This document shows, piece by piece, positions 25,056 to 34,392 of a DNA stretch of 64,000 bases. The notes below the pieces were generated by a model, which was given only the letters and a program-made list of their open reading frames with translations, had not been told where the DNA came from and searched no databases. The position numbers and the translations under genes were made by a program. The DNA is from Eggerthella sp. YY7918 (GTDB taxonomy: Bacteria; Actinomycetota; Coriobacteriia; Coriobacteriales; Eggerthellaceae), in assembly GCF_000270285.1 (NCBI RefSeq), contig NC_015738.1, positions 2,852,001 through 2,916,000 of the forward strand, written 5' to 3'. Position 1 is the first letter of the stretch, and each line of letters opens with the position of its first letter.

Positions 25056-26498
25056 CTACTCTTTCTTGGAGCGTTTTTGTAAGGTGCGGGCGTAGAAGAA
25101 CGCGAGCACGGCGGCAGCGGCGGCGATGACGAGCGTGATAAACAGAGTGTGGGCGAACCCGGCCGCATAGGCTTCGGACTTTGCAACACCTGCGGCGGTG
25201 GCATGCAGTACGTCTGAGGACAGCACGCCCACGAACAGCGCCGAGCCCACCGCTTCACCGATCTGCACGAACGTAGAATTGAGAGCGGAACCGGACCGCA
25301 GCATGCTTGGAGGCAGTTCGGCGAGGCCGGCGGTCTTGGACGGGGCAGTCACAAAACCAACGCCGGCATAGGCAATCACCGACACCAACACCACCACCCA
25401 CACAATGCGCTGGCCCGATGCTGCGATCACGCCCACCAGCCCGACAAGAGCCAGCACGAACCCGCCCGGAACAAGCGGCCAAATACCGCGACGGTCATAC
25501 ACTTTGCCGCCCACAAACAAAAATGCGGCATTCACCAGCACAGGACCAAGCAGCAATACCCCGGCAAGAAACGCTGTCATTCCTTCTGCCCCCTCGTAAT
25601 ACAGCGGCAGCAATACGCTCAGCGAAAACGACACCATCGCTCCCAGCATATTGAGTCCGATGCCAATGGTGAATAAAGGGTGCCCGAGCGAATGCAAGTT
25701 GAGCAAGGGATTGGGCACCTTCAACTGGCGCCGTGCAAACAACGCAAGCACCACCAATCCTGCAACCAGCGCAAGAGCCGAAGGAACAAAGTCGTGCGCA
25801 ATCTCGCCGAGGCCATACACGAGCGCGCCCAAACCAACCAAGCTAAGAAACACGCTGGGGATATCCGCTTTGCTGTTGTGGGGGTGACGCACATTGTGCA
25901 TGCGCGACCAGCCCACCACCATAAGAACAAGGGCGAATGCGCACGGCACAATAAACATCGTTCGCCATCCGAAGTACGTAAGCAACAGACCTGACACCAC
26001 CGGACTCACCGCCAGGCCCACGGCAATGGCCCCGCTGTTAAGCGCGAGGCGCACGCCCACAAGGTTCTGCGGAGAAATCTGTGAGATGACACTGGTGGCA
26101 GTGGGATAGAACAAACCCGTGCCCACCGCCTGCACCAGACGACATACAACAAGCGTGGGAAAGTCAGGGGCAATCAGTGCTAAACCGCTTCCGAGCGCGA
26201 TGGCCCCCGCTCCCACGAAAAACAACCGACGCAGCCCTAGTTTGCCCAGCAAAAACGCCTCAAGCGTAATAGAGGTGGCCGCAACCACCGTGTATCCCAC
26301 GATCAGCCAGTTGGCCATGGAAAGCGTGATGCCGAATTTATCCGCGACCTCAGGCAGCGCGATGTTCATCATGGTCTGCGCAAACGATGCCAGAAACGAG
26401 CAGGCAAGTACCATGACGAGCAAGGTCTTTCCCTCATCGGCGTTTGAAGGCGCTCCTTTTGCCTGCGTGCCCGCACGGGTATCTGATTTTTGCTGCAT
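25056..26498 (-). CDS. MFS drug:H+ antiporter-2 (14-helix) family transporter
   Basis: The 480-residue protein has about 14 hydrophobic segments and DHA2-type motifs: TMMNIALPEVADKFGITLSMANWLIVGYTV near residue 42, RLVQAVGTGLFYPTATSVI near 117 and LNSGAIAVGLAVSPVVSGLLLTYFGWRTMFIV near 152. It probably exports hydrophobic or organic compounds by proton exchange. ATG 26498 follows AAGGTGG. It lies downstream of the molybdoenzyme operon on the same strand but beyond a hairpin, so it may be an independent unit. Confidence 0.87.
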   Translation of the reverse strand: MQQKSDTRAGTQAKGAPSNADEGKTLLVMVLACSFLASFAQTMMNIALPEVADKFGITLSMANWLIVGYTVVAATSITLEAFLLGKLGLRRLFFVGAGAIALGSGLALIAPDFPTLVVCRLVQAVGTGLFYPTATSVISQISPQNLVGVRLALNSGAIAVGLAVSPVVSGLLLTYFGWRTMFIVPCAFALVLMVVGWSRMHNVRHPHNSKADIPSVFLSLVGLGALVYGLGEIAHDFVPSALALVAGLVVLALFARRQLKVPNPLLNLHSLGHPLFTIGIGLNMLGAMVSFSLSVLLPLYYEGAEGMTAFLAGVLLLGPVLVNAAFLFVGGKVYDRRGIWPLVPGGFVLALVGLVGVIAASGQRIVWVVVLVSVIAYAGVGFVTAPSKTAGLAELPPSMLRSGSALNSTFVQIGEAVGSALFVGVLSSDVLHATAAGVAKSEAYAAGFAHTLFITLVIAAAAAVLAFFYARTLQKRSKKE

Positions 26499-26713
26499 CT
26501 CGACCACCTTCCACCACGCTCGCCCGCACACGCCTTGCGCGGCACACGTCAGTCTAGCGATCCTGAACGGTTCCCCACCTCTTCGTCACCGACGCGCTAT
26601 ACGTCGGTCATGCAGCTGATGCTCTGCGGTGGTGTGCGATCCCCTTCGCCCACGAGTTTCTTCCGCAAATCCCTCGCACTCACGTCACCCGCAAAGCCGC
26701 CGGACACAAGTAA

Positions 26714-26746
26714 TCCGACCCGCCGCACGGGCTGCGACGGGTCGGA
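26714..26746 (-). terminator. Terminator of the molybdoenzyme operon
   Basis: A 12-bp stem (26714-26725 with 26735-26746, one mismatch) lies 29 bp past the stop of the ferredoxin gene. The U-tract is weak. Confidence 0.6.
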
Positions 26747-26774
26747 CCAAGAGGGGGTATGTCAGATTTAACGC

Positions 26775-27386
26775 TTAGCGAGCGATGTAGTACACCTTGG
26801 GCTTCGTGCCGTACTCCTCGCCGAGTACCTGCACCTGCTCGGTGGCAACAAGCTTCGCCACCTCGCTTTCGGGATCATCCAGATCGCCGAAGATGCGCGC
26901 GTCGCCAGGGCACGCCCGGGCACACGACGGACCTTCGGTGTCGGTGTAACCCTTGCTGCGGCAGAAGTCGCACTTGTACACCTTGCCCACCTCGAAGCCG
27001 GCGTACATCTTCTGCTCTTGCTCGGTCAAACCATGCTCGGGGAAATATCCCTCGATGCGGTCAGCCAAGTACGAACGCACCTCGTAGGGGCACGCGGCGA
27101 TGCAATACTTGCAGCCGATGCACTTGTCGTGATCAACAAGCACCACACCGTCCTCATCGCGATACGACGCACCCGTCGGGCACACCGACACGCACGCGGC
27201 CTCTTCGCAGTGCGCGCACAGCATAGGCGTGTACACCGCGGTCGCGTTCGGGTACGTGCCGCGCTCCTCCAGCGACACATGCGAGTAAAACACATCGGGA
27301 GGCGTGCCGTTGGACTGCTTGCACGCGATCGTGCAGGCGTTGCACCCCACGCACCGCCTCAGATCGATAACCATTCCGTAGCGCAT
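26775..27386 (-). CDS. DmsB/PsrB-type 4Fe-4S electron-transfer subunit
   Basis: The 203-residue protein carries four cysteine groups for four [4Fe-4S] clusters: CVGCNACTIACK, CAHCEEAACVSVCPTG, CIGCKYCIAACP, and CDFCRSKG followed by CARACP. It passes electrons between the membrane NrfD-like subunit and the molybdopterin catalytic subunit on the outer face of the membrane. It has no signal of its own and probably travels with the Tat-exported catalytic subunit. It is the third gene of the operon, 18 bp after the catalytic subunit, with GGGAGGAGA before ATG. Confidence 0.93.
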   Translation of the reverse strand: MRYGMVIDLRRCVGCNACTIACKQSNGTPPDVFYSHVSLEERGTYPNATAVYTPMLCAHCEEAACVSVCPTGASYRDEDGVVLVDHDKCIGCKYCIAACPYEVRSYLADRIEGYFPEHGLTEQEQKMYAGFEVGKVYKCDFCRSKGYTDTEGPSCARACPGDARIFGDLDDPESEVAKLVATEQVQVLGEEYGTKPKVYYIAR

Positions 27387-27404
27387 ACTATCTCCTCCCT
27401 TCCT

Positions 27405-30155
27405 TTACGCCTTGTAAACCTTGACGGCCACTGAGTTGTTCAAATTGCCCATCATGAAACCAATATCGCGCTCATCGTCGTTCAACAACGTGTTGTAGTG
27501 CGGTCCTTCATGGGCAAAGTCGATGAGTCCCGTGCCCTTTGCGCCCCACTTACCGGAAATAGCCAACGTCGTGGGATGAATCATCTCGGACAGATGCAGC
27601 ACGCCCGAGGTCTTACCGCCGTACATGGACTCGATAATCACCTCGTCGCCCTCGGCCAAACCCAGCTCGGCTGCGCGGGCAGGCGCCAACAGCACCTTCT
27701 TGAGGTTGGGATCGAAGTGCTTCTCCACGTCATGCAGCCAGTGATTGTACGACAGACCCGAAGAGTCGTTCACCTGGAAGTGCGTCTTGAACTGCAGCAC
27801 CTTGAAGGGGTACTCCTCGGTGGGATGCATGCCTTCGAACTCGAAGAACAACGGTGCGGCCGAGTACTGGCGCAGCACCTCGTCGATGTCGGCGTGCGGG
27901 AACTCGATGTTGTTTTCGGTCACCATCTCGCGCAGCATACGCGCAGAGCGGGCATTGTAGCTGAAGTACACGGGAATGCGGTACGCGTTCTCCGGATGCC
28001 AATGCCAAATGTAGCTTGACTTTACGTCGGGCAGCTCGAAGCCCACAACAGCACATTCGGATACCGCATCCCAACCTTTGCCATCGAACTGCATCTTCAG
28101 CTTACGCTCGCACACGTCGGCGTAGGTATAGGGTTCCTTCGGGTTGAGCGCGTAATCGGGAGCCAGGCCGGCGGGCTTATTCGCCATGAATTTGCCCTGG
28201 AAGCCTCCGTTGGCGATGCCTGTCATCTTCGGCAAAATGCCCAGAACCCGCGCGTACTCGATAAGCAAATCCTCCTGCTGACGGGTGTCGAACACCGGCT
28301 CGACGACCGGCTTGCGCGCCTCGAGAATACGCAGACGACGGCTGTAATCCGACGTGCCCTTGTTCGAAATCCACGTGGCGTTCCACAGCGCATAACGCTC
28401 AAGCGCATGATGTTCGGGCAGTACCACGTCGGCGAACTGCGTCAGCTCATCCATCCACAACGAAATGGTAAACGTGAACGGAATCTGCTTGAGGGCTTCC
28501 ACCACCGGCTCGGGATTGGAGTTCGAACGCAGCGGATTGCCGCCACCCAGTACGAAGAACACTTCGGGCTTGTAGTCCAAGTAGTAGCTTTCCGGATCCA
28601 CGGCCGCGCGCCACACCAGCTGCATAACGTGCAGTTCGTGCGGATAGAAGCACTCCAGCTTGTAGCTGGTCGGCGGGAACACCAATTTTTCTTGACCGAT
28701 AACCTGGTTCTTAAAGCTGTCGCCCTCGGGCGGAAGAAGCAGGCCGTCGGCATCGGTCTTCATGACATGCAGGTCACCGTGCTCAAGACCCAAGCTGCCG
28801 CCGGGAACGTCGATGTTGCCCAGAAGCTCGTTCACGACCTCGATGGCCTTGAACAGCTCCACGTTGAGCGGGTTCGAGTTTGCACCGCGACCGGGAGCAA
28901 GCGCCATAGCCGGACGGAACGGGAATGTTTCGCCGTCGATTTCTATGGTCGAACCAATGCGTGCATACTCCACCAATTCCTGCGCAATGCGCCGCGTTGT
29001 GGCGGCAGGCACCGTGGTAACCTCTTCGGCCCATTCGGGTGTCATGTCAACCACATAGTCTTTGATCAGCTGCAAGCATGTCTTCACCTGCTTGCCTTGC
29101 ACGTCGAACTCACCGAACAGCGCGTAGGTGTCGCCCACCGAGCTATCGAAGGGCACAGCGGCACCGGCGGCCTCGTCCCACACGAGCGGCTTACCCGTGG
29201 CTCCGTCGCGCACGTAATCTTGGAAGCACACCTTCGTGCCCTTGAGCGTTTCGGATACATCTTCAATGAGGTACGGAGCATTGGTGCGCACCTTGAGGAA
29301 GTGCTCGTCGCAGCGACCGATCTCATGCAGCATGACGTTCACGATAGCCCAGCACATGGCAACGTCGGTACCGGGAGCGATAGGCACCCACTCCCCCGTT
29401 TGGGCGGAATTCGTCTTACGCGGGTTCACGCAGACGACCTTCATGCCGCGCGCGACCGCATCCACGTACTCCTTCGTGTTCTGATGCGCAAGGCCCCACT
29501 CGTCGCCGATGGAGCGACCCATGAGCAGCAGGTAATCGCAGCGCTCCATGTCGCACTTGTCGACCTTCGTACCCTTCGTAGCCATGGGGCCAAAGTGGTC
29601 GGCGCACAGCGGACCAGAGGTGGTCAAACTGTTAGGCGTGCCGAAAGCAGCTTCGAATATCAGGCGCTTGAACGAGTCCTCGTTGCCAAAGCCCGTCATC
29701 GTGAACAGCGTGCGCGGATCTTTCTCCATGCACTCCTTGAGTTTTTGCGTGGTGATTTCCATAGCCTCGTCCCAGGTGATTTCCACCCAGCCGGGATCCA
29801 CATCGAGGCCCTTTTCGGGATTCGTGCGCTTAAGCGGCTTCTTCACGCGGTAGGGATGATACAGACCGCCCACCACCGACAGACCGCGCGGGCACAAGCG
29901 ACCCTGGTTCGTAGGCGAATTGGGATCGCCCTTGATCTCGACCGCTACGCCGTCGACCACCTTCACCTGCGTACCGCAAATGGGATTGTGGCAGCCCGGA
30001 CACGTGGCCGGCTTCCATTCTTCAACTGGCGCAGCGTCAGCCTTAACTGCGGCGCCGGGCGCAAAGTATCCCTGAGCAGCTGCTCCGCTCAGTGCGACGG
30101 CGGCGCCGGCGGCGGCCGCTCCCTTCAGAAACGTGCGACGCGAAACTGCGGACAT
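27405..30155 (-). CDS. Tat-exported molybdopterin oxidoreductase catalytic subunit (DMSO reductase family)
   Basis: This 916-residue protein has a Tat signal (SRRTFLKGAAAAGAAVALSGAAAQG). An N-terminal [4Fe-4S] motif CX2CX4CX27C (CPGCHNPIC...LCPRG) follows, then the MGD-binding domains (SIGDEWGLAHQNTKEY, FVLGGGNPLRSNSNPEP, WISNKGTSDYSRRLR). TSGPLCADHFGP places a cysteine where the Mo ligand lies in Psr/Phs-type enzymes, an assignment I hold loosely. It could reduce a sulfur, sulfoxide, N-oxide, oxyanion or phenolic substrate. Its ATG overlaps the NrfD stop by one base (TAATG), so the subunits are coupled. Confidence 0.92.
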   Translation of the reverse strand: MSAVSRRTFLKGAAAAGAAVALSGAAAQGYFAPGAAVKADAAPVEEWKPATCPGCHNPICGTQVKVVDGVAVEIKGDPNSPTNQGRLCPRGLSVVGGLYHPYRVKKPLKRTNPEKGLDVDPGWVEITWDEAMEITTQKLKECMEKDPRTLFTMTGFGNEDSFKRLIFEAAFGTPNSLTTSGPLCADHFGPMATKGTKVDKCDMERCDYLLLMGRSIGDEWGLAHQNTKEYVDAVARGMKVVCVNPRKTNSAQTGEWVPIAPGTDVAMCWAIVNVMLHEIGRCDEHFLKVRTNAPYLIEDVSETLKGTKVCFQDYVRDGATGKPLVWDEAAGAAVPFDSSVGDTYALFGEFDVQGKQVKTCLQLIKDYVVDMTPEWAEEVTTVPAATTRRIAQELVEYARIGSTIEIDGETFPFRPAMALAPGRGANSNPLNVELFKAIEVVNELLGNIDVPGGSLGLEHGDLHVMKTDADGLLLPPEGDSFKNQVIGQEKLVFPPTSYKLECFYPHELHVMQLVWRAAVDPESYYLDYKPEVFFVLGGGNPLRSNSNPEPVVEALKQIPFTFTISLWMDELTQFADVVLPEHHALERYALWNATWISNKGTSDYSRRLRILEARKPVVEPVFDTRQQEDLLIEYARVLGILPKMTGIANGGFQGKFMANKPAGLAPDYALNPKEPYTYADVCERKLKMQFDGKGWDAVSECAVVGFELPDVKSSYIWHWHPENAYRIPVYFSYNARSARMLREMVTENNIEFPHADIDEVLRQYSAAPLFFEFEGMHPTEEYPFKVLQFKTHFQVNDSSGLSYNHWLHDVEKHFDPNLKKVLLAPARAAELGLAEGDEVIIESMYGGKTSGVLHLSEMIHPTTLAISGKWGAKGTGLIDFAHEGPHYNTLLNDDERDIGFMMGNLNNSVAVKVYKA

Positions 30156-31234
30156 TATGCCTGCACCTCCTTGATGGACAGAGAGCGCTTTGTGAGGATG
30201 AGCGTCGCCACGTTGTACACGAGCACGCCAATTCCCAAAGCTCCTGCGAATACGATGACTTCCATAACGTCGAACGGGAAAGCTCCGGCCGCTTCAAGTT
30301 GCGCAATGGCAACGATAGACTGGGTTCCCCAGAAAATTGCAAGCTTGAACAGAGGCACCGCAACGATGGCGCAGATTGCAGCCACGCGTGCGAGCAGATC
30401 GGTTTTAGCCACAAGCGCAAGCACGCACGCGACAACAGCCACAACAACCGCAATCCAGAACAGCGGCTGCGCACCAATGGCCGAGAACTGCTGTCCGAGC
30501 ACGGTGTCGGAGCCGCCATTGAGTACTACGTCAAACGCAAGCGCGGCCACCATGACGATGGAAGCACCCGCCAGAAGCATCTTCCAACCGCGGCTTGCGG
30601 GCGCGAAGCACACCACAACGGCCGCAGCCAGCGTCACCGCTTGGATAAGCGCCGGGCCGGCACCCAACAGCACGCCCCATGCATCCTTGCCGCTGCACGT
30701 AGTAAGCAGCCATGCCTCCACGCCCATAAGCACCAGACCTGCGACAATGCCGATTGCAGCCACGACTTTTGTCGCCGCATCTCCGCGCGCAACCACAAGC
30801 GCCGCGACGATGGTGAACACGATACACAGCGGCAAGACGATAGCATCGAAGAATACCGGCGATGCCACGTTGGCCGAGGTATAGGTCAAGAAAATACCGG
30901 CCGGATTACCTAGGTCAACCACAATGAGAATGGACGCAACCACAAACAGGGCGCATGCCACCGCGTAGAGCTTGCTGACCTGACGGGCCTCAATAATGCC
31001 TGCCCACGCACCAATGCCGCCGACGACGAGCACGCCCGCCCCCGCCGATGCCGCCGCGTAGAACATCGCGATGTAGAAACCCCACGGATACTGCGACGCA
31101 CCTGCCATGGTCTGGTTCGCCATTTGCACGGCAAATGCCACAATGCCTGCAACCGCAAGCACTCCCCCGACAATCCATGCCGCTTTTGGTACGGCAGCGG
31201 CGCCGGATGCAAGCGTCGTTTCCTTGTTTTCCAC
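30155..31234 (-). CDS. NrfD/PsrC-family membrane subunit of the molybdoenzyme
   Basis: The 359-residue protein has about ten hydrophobic segments, starting WIVGGVLAVAGIVAFAVQMANQTMAG, with the NrfD-like region QYPWGFYIAMFYAAASAGAGVLVVGGIGAW. It anchors the complex and exchanges electrons with the quinone pool. GTG at 31234 was chosen because it follows AAGGGGG and leaves the membrane domain intact; upstream in-frame starts lie in the operator region. It is first in the operon, an unusual order since the catalytic subunit more often leads. Transcription starts from a promoter overlapped by MarR-type palindromes. Confidence 0.88.
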   Translation of the reverse strand: MENKETTLASGAAAVPKAAWIVGGVLAVAGIVAFAVQMANQTMAGASQYPWGFYIAMFYAAASAGAGVLVVGGIGAWAGIIEARQVSKLYAVACALFVVASILIVVDLGNPAGIFLTYTSANVASPVFFDAIVLPLCIVFTIVAALVVARGDAATKVVAAIGIVAGLVLMGVEAWLLTTCSGKDAWGVLLGAGPALIQAVTLAAAVVVCFAPASRGWKMLLAGASIVMVAALAFDVVLNGGSDTVLGQQFSAIGAQPLFWIAVVVAVVACVLALVAKTDLLARVAAICAIVAVPLFKLAIFWGTQSIVAIAQLEAAGAFPFDVMEVIVFAGALGIGVLVYNVATLILTKRSLSIKEVQA

Positions 31235-31299
31235 GTTTCCCCCTTCACCTTTGATCGTTGGCTTGGCTCTGTCTCGAGCAAGCCTCCTCTTATTACTAC

Positions 31300-31373
31300 T
31301 TGACATATCAATTGACATGTCATTGCTATCCTACGGTCTTATTGTTGACATGTCAAGACTTTACCCGTATATT
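31300..31373. promoter_or_regulatory. Back-to-back promoters and MarR-type operators between NrfD and TorD genes
   Basis: Three copies of a TTGACATGTCAA-like palindrome occur: 31300-31311 (TTGACATATCAA), 31312-31322 (one base short) and 31345-31356 (perfect). The perfect copy supplies TTGACA on both strands. Plus strand: TTGACA 31345-31350, 17 bp, TATATT 31368-31373. Minus strand: TTGACA (31351-31356), 17 bp, TAGGAT (31328-31333). A protein bound there would block both promoters. A fourth site lies before the marR gene. Confidence 0.75.
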
Positions 31374-31401
31374 TATGACATCAATCGAAGGGGGAACCGA
31401 A

Positions 31402-32211
31402 ATGCTGGTACAGAATGACTTTTGCAAAGATGACGCTTTGACACCCGTTGCGGAGCATGGGGACGTGGAGCCTGCAGCGCAAAGTGGCATAAATAGCGCA
31501 GAGGCGACAACAGAATGCGAAGCCGCCACATCGGACGGACAACGCAACGAGGCGATGATGGCTGCAGCGTTTTATCAGTTTTGCGCCGACGTATTCCTAG
31601 AGCCCATCCCCCAACCCGGGACTGCCTATGTCGTAGCGCTCCAAAAGCGCACCGCGGAGCTGTTCGACCTTGCTACGGATGAACCTGGCATGAATGACCT
31701 CAGTGCCTGGGTCGGCGAGGTGGCCGCTGCAGCCCAAGCAACCGCAAACGGCGACAGCACTGAACCCTCTCTCGCTGCGCTTCAGGAAGAACTTGCGGTT
31801 GACCGCACGCGCCTCTGCCGCGGCACCAACCCGAACGGCCCGCTGCCTCCCTACGAGAGCTATCACCTTCCTGCAATGGATAAAACCGCTCGCCAGACGC
31901 ATGGCGCCACAGAAGCAACATCGGTCGCAAAGACCTACGCGCAATACGACGTTCATCTGCGCAGTGAGCAGGGAGAGCGTGACGACTATGTGGGAGTGGA
32001 GTGCGCCTTCCTTGCCCATCTGGCCTCGCGCGAGGTGGCAGCTTTGGATGAAGGCGACCTGCCGGAAGCGTGTCGACTTGCCGAAGCCCGAGCGGACTTT
32101 GAACAACAGCATCTTTTTGCTTGGTTCCCCCACTTTAAGGAAAGCGCCGCGCCAAGCGCGCAGTCGAAGTTCTTCCGGGGATTGTTGGAAGCACTCGCGT
32201 CCTGCGCGTAA
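31402..32211 (+). CDS. TorD/DmsD-like molybdoenzyme maturation chaperone
   Basis: The 269-residue cytoplasmic protein has the TorD-family core near residues 130-215: RLCRGTNPNGPLPPYESYH followed by YAQYDVHLRSEQGERDDYVGVECAFLAHL, with the usual Y/F-ES-Y and D-EL-FL pattern. Such chaperones bind the Tat signal of their partner and help insert the molybdenum cofactor. The first 55 residues are a low-complexity acidic extension without match. The ATG at 31402 follows AAGGGGG. It is divergent from the NrfD-led operon and shares its operator region, so coordinated expression is expected. Confidence 0.82.
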   Translation: MLVQNDFCKDDALTPVAEHGDVEPAAQSGINSAEATTECEAATSDGQRNEAMMAAAFYQFCADVFLEPIPQPGTAYVVALQKRTAELFDLATDEPGMNDLSAWVGEVAAAAQATANGDSTEPSLAALQEELAVDRTRLCRGTNPNGPLPPYESYHLPAMDKTARQTHGATEATSVAKTYAQYDVHLRSEQGERDDYVGVECAFLAHLASREVAALDEGDLPEACRLAEARADFEQQHLFAWFPHFKESAAPSAQSKFFRGLLEALASCA

Positions 32212-32244
32212 ACGCAGGTTTAATGCTTGGAGAAACCTTGCGCG

Positions 32245-32685
32245 CTAGTCGGAAACGACGAGGCGCGCGAGGAGACGCTTGAGTTGGCGACGCTCTTCCT
32301 CGGTCATATCCGAGAAGGCGTGCTCTTCCCATGCCACCACAAGGTCGTCCACTTGCTTGGCAACGGTGCGGCCCTCGGCGGTCAGCGTCAAAACGTGGCG
32401 GGCACGATTATCCGGATCATTCTCTACGTTGATAAGGCCCTTTTTGGCGAGACTTTTGGCGGCCCGCGTGACAATAGCCGGATCGCGGAACTGGCGCTGC
32501 GCGATGTCGCTCTGGCTCACCTTCACATCGGGCGCATCGCGATGAAAAAGGTAAATGAGGATGGGATACTCAGAAAGACCCAGGTCAAAAGCCTTAAGGC
32601 GCTTCGACAGGTATTGCTGATAGCGATTCATCGTAATAATGAGTCGCTGGGCAAGATTGATATGTGGACGATCTCTTTCGGTCAT
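32245..32685 (-). CDS. MarR-family regulator, probable repressor of the molybdoenzyme genes
   Basis: The 146-residue protein has the MarR winged helix-turn-helix: VKVSQSDIAQRQFRDPAIVTRAAKSLAKKGLINVENDPDNRARHVLTLTAEGR, with flanking dimerisation helices. A TTGACGTGTCAA palindrome at 32718-32729, 33 bp upstream of the chosen ATG, matches the sites in the NrfD/TorD promoter region. This supports autoregulation and control of that operon. The start at 32685 fits family length. It lacks a ribosome site but has TACACT seven bases upstream, so it may be leaderless. It converges with the TorD gene. Confidence 0.85.
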   Translation of the reverse strand: MTERDRPHINLAQRLIITMNRYQQYLSKRLKAFDLGLSEYPILIYLFHRDAPDVKVSQSDIAQRQFRDPAIVTRAAKSLAKKGLINVENDPDNRARHVLTLTAEGRTVAKQVDDLVVAWEEHAFSDMTEEERRQLKRLLARLVVSD

Positions 32686-32717
32686 GAATACCAGTGTAAC
32701 AGGTTTTGCAAAAACTC

Positions 32718-32729
32718 TTGACGTGTCAA
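32718..32729. promoter_or_regulatory. MarR-type operator upstream of marR
   Basis: TTGACGTGTCAA differs from the perfect palindrome TTGACATGTCAA (31345-31356) at one position. It lies in the expected -35 region for a promoter with -10 TACACT ending seven bases before the marR ATG. Confidence 0.65.
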
Positions 32730-32829
32730 CGAATATCTCCATAGAGCCACGTCAAAACGGACCTTAGCAGCCAGAACTACAGTGATGGAGACTTCCGCGA
32801 GGTTACCGCCGAAGCTTCGTGAAGATCTA

Positions 32830-34176
32830 TCAACGCTCCTCAATAGGCACGTAGGTTCGCTTGCCGCTGCGGGTGGATTTGTAGGCGGGACGAATGATGC
32901 GCCTGCCCGACACAATCTCTTCAAAGCGATGAGCCGCCCACCCCGACATACGGGCGCACGCAAACAGCGGCGTATACAAATCTTCGGGGACACCCAGCAT
33001 GGAATAGACAAAGCCCGAATACATATCGACGTTTGCGCACATATCCTTGCTCGTTCCCTTTTCGCGCAAAATGACTTCGGGCGCTAAACGCTCGATGGTT
33101 TTAAGCAGATTAAACTCGGCTTCACATTCCGTACCTACCGCCAACTTCTCGGCGTAACGCTTGCAAATAACCGCACGCGGATCGGACTTCGTGTACACGG
33201 CGTGACCCATGCCGTACACCAACCCCGACCTATCAAACGCCTCTTTGTTGACAATCTTCGCCAAGTAGTCGGCAACCTGGCCTTCATCGGACCAGTCAGC
33301 CACGTGTTCCTTAATCTCTTGCTGCATGGCAAGCACCTGATGGTTAGCGCCGCCATGACGCCATCCTTTAAGAGAGCCGATAGCTCCTGCATAGGCGGAA
33401 TACGGATCGGTATCGGCCGAACTCAGCACACGCGCTGTAAACGTTGAATTATTGCCGCCGCCGTGTTCGGCATGCAAGCACAGCATGATATCGAGCATGC
33501 GCGCTTCCTCCGGCGTAAACTGCCGATCGGGACGCAGCATGGAAAGAATCGTTTCGGCCGTAGACTGGCCGGGAATAAAGCGATGCATGATCATCGACTC
33601 ATTGCTGTAACGTGCTCGTTTCGCAAAGTACGTGAGCACCATAACGCGCGGCAGGCGCGAAATGAGCGAAATAGCCGTATGGATTTCATGGTGCGCCGAA
33701 CGCTCTTCGGCCTGCGCATCATAGGCGTACAACAGCAAGATGGAGCGCGCGAGCACGTTCATGATATCGGGAGGCGTGTCGCGCATGATCATGGATGCCG
33801 TAAAGCCATCAGGCAGTTCGCGTTCGGAATCAAGCACGGAAATGAACCGGTCGAGCTGATCCTGCGTCGGAAGCTCGCCCATAAGCAGCAGATAGGATAC
33901 CTCTTCATAATTGAAGCGATGCGTAAAATCTTCAGACCCCAAAAGGTCGTATATATCGTAGCCGCGATAGCGCAAGCTGCCTTCGTCGGCGATCTTCTCG
34001 TTGTCCGACACCACATAGCCGTGCACGTTCGAAATATTCGTCAGACCTGCGACAACGCCCGTACCATCCGCGTTGCGCAACCCGCGTTTCACGTCGTAGC
34101 GATCATAACGTTCCGAGTCGATCGTGTTGATCGTTTTAAAGTTCTCGAACAGTGCGATCTTTTTCTCATCGACCAT
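32830..34176 (-). CDS. gltA: Citrate synthase
   Basis: The 448-residue protein matches type II-like citrate synthases: GYVVSDNEKIADEGSLRYRGYDIYDLL near the N-terminus, the active-site His region LCLHAEHGGGNNSTFTARV, the second His in YGMGHAVYTKSDPRAVI, and the Asp/Tyr region NVDMYSGFVYSMLG. It condenses oxaloacetate and acetyl-CoA, here perhaps for glutamate synthesis in an incomplete TCA cycle. 2-methylcitrate synthase activity cannot be excluded. ATG 34176 has AAGGAAGGA upstream. It lies 144 bp upstream of marR on the same strand. Confidence 0.9.
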   Translation of the reverse strand: MVDEKKIALFENFKTINTIDSERYDRYDVKRGLRNADGTGVVAGLTNISNVHGYVVSDNEKIADEGSLRYRGYDIYDLLGSEDFTHRFNYEEVSYLLLMGELPTQDQLDRFISVLDSERELPDGFTASMIMRDTPPDIMNVLARSILLLYAYDAQAEERSAHHEIHTAISLISRLPRVMVLTYFAKRARYSNESMIMHRFIPGQSTAETILSMLRPDRQFTPEEARMLDIMLCLHAEHGGGNNSTFTARVLSSADTDPYSAYAGAIGSLKGWRHGGANHQVLAMQQEIKEHVADWSDEGQVADYLAKIVNKEAFDRSGLVYGMGHAVYTKSDPRAVICKRYAEKLAVGTECEAEFNLLKTIERLAPEVILREKGTSKDMCANVDMYSGFVYSMLGVPEDLYTPLFACARMSGWAAHRFEEIVSGRRIIRPAYKSTRSGKRTYVPIEER

Positions 34177-34392
34177 GGTGGGGTCCTTCCTTGATGCACT
34201 CAACGTACGGAGCTTCTGGCGAAGTGTATAAACCGCCCCGGAGATTGCGGCTCCCGGCTTATGGTTTGGGAATGATGACGTTTTCGCAACGGTAACAATC
34301 ATAGGCGAGATTGAACGCCAACGCGATACCGAGGGCCAAGAACTCGGTGAAAACCATGGAGAATCAAAGGCCTTCTAACGATTTGAAAACCA

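Noticed and set aside
28407-30884. 825-codon plus-strand open frame opposite the molybdoenzyme genes
   Set aside because: It mirrors codon bias of the genuine NrfD and catalytic subunit genes on the other strand; composition is His/Arg-rich with no recognisable domain.
32686-32742. Longer marR start at 32742
   Set aside because: It would translate through the TTGACGTGTCAA operator and adds 19 residues not typical of MarR proteins.
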